Notes under the pieces: generated by a model
Told to the model about the DNA's origin: nothing
The model's input: only the letters and a program-made list of their open reading frames with translations
The model's database searches: none
In this document: in pieces, positions 61,262-64,000 of the stretch
Position numbering within the stretch: position 1 is the first letter of the stretch
Layout of the letters: every line of letters starts with the position of its first letter
Program-made: the position numbers and the translations under genes
Source of the DNA: SHVO01 sp964576515
GTDB lineage: Bacteria > Pseudomonadota > Alphaproteobacteria > Rhodospirillales > Rhodospirillaceae
NCBI GenBank assembly: GCA_964576515.1
Contig: CAZNUW010000009.1
Location: 62,001 to 126,000 of the forward strand
DNA: 64,000 nucleotides
Direction: 5' to 3'

Positions 61262-62632
61262 TCACAATTCCGCATCATCCTCGGAGATTTGATCGATTTC
61301 GGGGCAAAGGAAGGCCGCGGTGAATGTAACGTCCGCCCCGGCCGCAAGGTCAGGACGCACAAAGTTTAGCGACGGAACGGCCGCTAAACCCTCCGAATCG
61401 AAGAAAGCGGGCAGCGTTTCGCGCGCGGCCGCGGGAAGCTCGCGTAACCGCCCTGTATCACGGACCGCGGTATCGCGGACGACAGTGGGCACGTCCTTTT
61501 GGAGGAACCGCCGGACACGAAACACCCGCGCCGGTGGCCCTGCCCGCACCGCGACCTCGAATCGGCCGTCCCAGACGACCGCCGCGCCGGTCCGGACAAG
61601 CTGTTCATCCATAACCTGAGCGGCCTCGCGCACCACGGTCAACACGGCCCCGTCGCGCATAAGAAAACAGCCGTGGAGCGTGGCATCGCGCCAGGGCCCG
61701 GCGCGCAGGGAGTCGTGGAGACGGCTCAAGCGTTCAAAACGCGGGCGGTACGCCTCGCCGCTTGCGACCATCAAGATGCGCGCGAGCGCCCGCAGCCCGA
61801 TTTCCTCCGGCGCGGCCAATACGGCATCGAGCGCGACGCGTCCCACGCCGAACTGATCCCAGCGGCACGCCTCGTCCAGGAGCGCCGTGGCGTAATGATC
61901 GAGCGCCGCGCGCGCGCGGCGCATGTGCGCCGCGGTCGCGCGCAAGCGGCCCGGCGACAGGCCTTCGCTTTCAAGCGTCGCGCGGGCGGCGCGGAACCGC
62001 GCGCGGGCGTAAGCTTCGTCCTGGTTGGAGGGGTCCTCGATCCATGGTTGGCCGGCGGCGCGGCAAAAGGCGATCAGGCGGGATTTCGAGATCTCAAGGA
62101 GCGGACGGCACAGCCGCACGCCGCCCCGCGGCGTGACGGGCGCCATGGCGGCCAGACCGTCCACGCCGCTGCCGCGCGTCAGCCGCAGGAGAAAAGTTTC
62201 CGCCTGATCGTCGGCGTGATGCGCAAGGAAAAGGTGCGCGACGTCGTTTGCGTCGCACCAGTCCAGCAGGAGCCGGTAGCGGGCCTCGCGGGCGGCCGCT
62301 TGCGCGCTGGCCGGCCGTTGACGATAGGAAGGCCCCTCGTCCCAGGTCAGGGTCGCGTGCGCGACACCCAAGGGCGCGAGCCACGCGCCGACCTGCCGGG
62401 CTTCATCGGCCGCGGCGGCGCGCAGGCCATGATCGACCGTCAGCGCCTGGACGCCGACGCCGCGCGAGCGTCCCCAATGGACGAGCAGCAGGACGAGCGC
62501 CATGCTGTCGGCGCCGCCCGAGACGGCGACAGCCACGCGCGCGCGCGCGCGCACCGCCATCCCGTCCATGGCGGCGGCGAATTCGCCCGCGAGGTCGTCG
62601 GAGAAAAGCCCGGTGTGAGGCTCTACTTGCAC
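61262..62632 (-). CDS. tilS: tRNA(Ile)-lysidine synthase
   Basis: Adds lysine to C34 of tRNA-Ile(CAU), making it read AUA. It is 456 residues. The N-terminal ATP-pyrophosphatase domain has the PP-loop VAVSGGADSMAL (about 34-45), VDHGLRAAAADEA and the HHADDQAETFLLRLTRGSGV substrate stretch. The C-terminal half is more variable and GC-rich, as usual in TilS. It overlaps the end of cpoB by 10 nt, indicating coupling, and is followed by ftsH, the conserved tilS-ftsH order. Confidence 0.95.
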   Translation of the reverse strand: MQVEPHTGLFSDDLAGEFAAAMDGMAVRARARVAVAVSGGADSMALVLLLVHWGRSRGVGVQALTVDHGLRAAAADEARQVGAWLAPLGVAHATLTWDEGPSYRQRPASAQAAAREARYRLLLDWCDANDVAHLFLAHHADDQAETFLLRLTRGSGVDGLAAMAPVTPRGGVRLCRPLLEISKSRLIAFCRAAGQPWIEDPSNQDEAYARARFRAARATLESEGLSPGRLRATAAHMRRARAALDHYATALLDEACRWDQFGVGRVALDAVLAAPEEIGLRALARILMVASGEAYRPRFERLSRLHDSLRAGPWRDATLHGCFLMRDGAVLTVVREAAQVMDEQLVRTGAAVVWDGRFEVAVRAGPPARVFRVRRFLQKDVPTVVRDTAVRDTGRLRELPAAARETLPAFFDSEGLAAVPSLNFVRPDLAAGADVTFTAAFLCPEIDQISEDDAEL

Positions 62633-63771
62633 TTCAGTTTGGCGCGCTCGGCGGCGGCCGGCTTCGACACTTCGTCCGCCGCTTTCGGATAGTCCTTGGC
62701 CAGACGGTTGAGCGCCGTGCAGGCCCCTTGGGTCTGCCCGAGGTTCGACATGGACATCGCGAGCTTCAAGAGATTGTCCGGGCCCTTATTGGTGCGCGGG
62801 TAATTCTGGTAGCCCGCCATGAATTCCACCGCCGCCTGCTGATAGTCGCCGCGCACATAGTGGGTCTCGCCCAGCCAATACTGCGCGTTGCCCGACAAAG
62901 GATCTTTCGGATGGCGCTTCAGGAAGTCGCGGAAGGCGACTTCGGCGCGGGCGAAATCGTTGCGGCGCAGGAGATCGAAAGCGAAGTCGTATTGAACCTT
63001 GGGCGTGCCTTCGGGCAGGCGCACATCGCCGACGGGCGGCGCCATGGCGAGCTGGCCGGCGGCAACCGCGCCCGGACGGGGCGCGGCTTCAGGCGCGGGC
63101 GCGGGTTCGGGCGGCGCTTCGGCGACCGGCGCGGACAGGTCGTTGGGATCTGGCGGGAGCGGCTTGCCGTCGGCGTCCGTGCGGATCACGAAGGAACCAT
63201 CGGCGCCCATGCCCTGCGGCGTGCCCGCCCCCGGCGGCGGTGCGGAAGCCGGACGCGTCACGCGCGGCGGCGTCATGGGTTGCGAAAGGGGTTCATCGCC
63301 GGACGCGGCGCGCGCGGCGACACGAGGCGGTGCGGACGGAACGAGGGTAGAAGGCTGCGCGGAGGCGCGTGGCGGAAGCGCCGCGGGCGCGCCCGGGGTG
63401 CCCGGCGCCGCGGCCGGCGCGCCGTCCGCGGGTACGGCGACGCCCGCGGCCTGCGCCTCGAGGGTCGCGACGCGCAGTTGCAGATCGTCCTGCAGCGTCT
63501 TGACCTGATTCGTCAGTTGATTGACGCGGAAGTTCGCTTCCTCGACCTGGCCTGTGAGTTGTTCGATCAAGGACTCGAGGCGCAGGAGGCGGACCTGGAT
63601 ATTGCCCTCGTTGGGGGTCTGCGCCTGCATTTGCGCCAGCGATTGTTCAATGGTGGTCAGGCGCGCGGCGATCTCGCGATTGTTTTGCGCGAACGCGGGC
63701 GGCGCAGCCGTGACGGCGATCAACGCCGCGAGCGCGACACGACGAAACGAGACGGGAAAAGAAGCGATCAT
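62623..63771 (-). CDS. cpoB: Cell-division coordinator CpoB (YbgF, Tol-Pal associated)
   Basis: Periplasmic protein linking the Tol-Pal system with peptidoglycan synthesis during constriction. It is 382 residues from the ATG at 63771, which has AAGGA 7 nt upstream; an ATG two codons earlier would touch that site. A signal peptide ends at AAPPAFAQ. Then a trimerising coiled coil (about 25-95: LTTIEQSLAQMQAQ, RVNQLTNQVKTLQDDL), a long proline/alanine-rich linker (about 105-230) and three TPR units (about 250-375: VQYDFAFDLLRRNDFARAEV, SGNAQYWLGETHYVRGDYQQ). The linker is unusually long. The adjacent pal fragment confirms the context. Confidence 0.93.
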   Translation of the reverse strand: MIASFPVSFRRVALAALIAVTAAPPAFAQNNREIAARLTTIEQSLAQMQAQTPNEGNIQVRLLRLESLIEQLTGQVEEANFRVNQLTNQVKTLQDDLQLRVATLEAQAAGVAVPADGAPAAAPGTPGAPAALPPRASAQPSTLVPSAPPRVAARAASGDEPLSQPMTPPRVTRPASAPPPGAGTPQGMGADGSFVIRTDADGKPLPPDPNDLSAPVAEAPPEPAPAPEAAPRPGAVAAGQLAMAPPVGDVRLPEGTPKVQYDFAFDLLRRNDFARAEVAFRDFLKRHPKDPLSGNAQYWLGETHYVRGDYQQAAVEFMAGYQNYPRTNKGPDNLLKLAMSMSNLGQTQGACTALNRLAKDYPKAADEVSKPAAAERAKLKCK

Positions 63772-63866
63772 GATCATTTCCTTCTGGCACCGGGCCGCAG
63801 GGTCGACCGGTCAAGGACGCCGCCAACATACCGGGAGGTACTGTGAGACTGTTTCACCAACCCGGC

Positions 63867-63896
63867 AAGAATAAGGCGCATAAGAATAAGGCGCAT
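63867..63896. repeat. Perfect 15-bp tandem duplication between cpoB and pal
   Basis: AAGAATAAGGCGCAT occurs twice head to tail at 63867-63881 and 63882-63896. The second copy runs into GGCGCATG, complementary to CATGCGCC near 63919. The rest of the cpoB-pal gap shows only the pal terminator. Confidence 0.9.
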
Positions 63897-63934
63897 GGAC
63901 CGGGCAAACCCCGATCGACATGCGCCCTAAAAAC

Positions 63935-63963
63935 TTGCGGCTCCGACAGCGCCGGAGCCGCAA
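63935..63963 (-). terminator. Rho-independent terminator of pal
   Basis: 11-bp perfect stem TTGCGGCTCCG / CGGAGCCGCAA with a 7-nt loop, followed on the minus strand by GTTTTTAGG. It lies 10 nt after the putative pal stop. Confidence 0.88.
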
Positions 63964-63973
63964 CTTATTCTTC

Positions 63974-64000
63974 TTACTGAACCGCCGACACGCCGCGACG
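63974..64000 (-). CDS. pal: Peptidoglycan-associated lipoprotein Pal (last 8 codons only)
   Basis: Only the C-terminal RRGVSAVQ followed by TAA is in the window; the gene continues past the right edge. The sequence matches the usual Pal ending (NRR-V-...). It lies directly upstream of cpoB on the same strand, the standard tol-pal-cpoB order, and a strong terminator follows. The call rests on context plus eight residues, so it is probable rather than proved. Confidence 0.7.
   Translation of the reverse strand, partial: RRGVSAVQ

Overview
The window is typical alphaproteobacterial chromosome: about 65% G+C by eye, 14 separate nuo genes with nuoC and nuoD unfused, the order tig-clpP-clpX-lon, a serC-rarD-serA-purA neighbourhood, and cpoB-tilS-ftsH-folP-glmM beside pal. 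A TonB-dependent receptor, a quinol-type nitric oxide reductase and a chemoreceptor suggest a free-living, respiring, motile bacterium. I cannot place it below class level. Most genes lie on the minus strand, so operons read from high to low coordinates.

Layout. 1-13.9 kb: complex I operon nuoA to nuoN, with nuoN cut by the left edge. 14-16.8 kb: a DapA-family aldolase coupled to a PCuAC-like periplasmic protein that has lost copper ligands, then small stress-type genes (DUF937, GlsB/YeaQ, DUF1508). 16.8-23.7 kb: tRNA-Val, lon, clpX, clpP, tig and tRNA-Leu; lon and clpP have close matches to the alphaproteobacterial heat-shock (RpoH) promoter. 23.7-29.6 kb: nnrE/nnrD, dadA and a large TonB-dependent receptor. 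29.6-35.8 kb: a zinc-ribbon microprotein, three unrecognised soluble proteins, rluD, a membrane protein and a tail-anchored pseudokinase. 35.9-42.4 kb: purA, a small membrane protein, serA, rarD, serC and thiD; serC has a strong promoter and a leader hairpin that takes in its ribosome-binding site. 42.4-52.8 kb: a chemoreceptor, a frameshifted porin, acyl-CoA dehydrogenase, DUF2332, a STAS-less SulP transporter and norB. 52.9-64 kb: glmM, a low-G+C two-gene islet, folP, ftsH, tilS, cpoB and the end of pal.

The most unusual items are: (1) the low-G+C islet (methyltransferase plus an 809-residue multi-domain beta-rich protein, start codon overlapping stop codon) lying between folP and glmM, genes that are adjacent in many bacteria; (2) two copies of a palindromic intergenic element whose edge supplies the TAG stop codon of two unrelated genes; (3) RpoH-like promoters at lon, clpP and ftsH, the clpP one folded into the tig terminator; (4) the serC leader; (5) four tandem GC hairpins between tRNA-Leu and tig.

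Functionally the window joins respiration (complex I, NO reductase), ATP-dependent proteolysis and folding (Lon, ClpXP, FtsH, trigger factor), serine and thiamine synthesis, envelope maintenance (GlmM, CpoB, Pal) and metabolite repair (NnrE/D). All calls come from reading the sequence and its translations; no database search was run.
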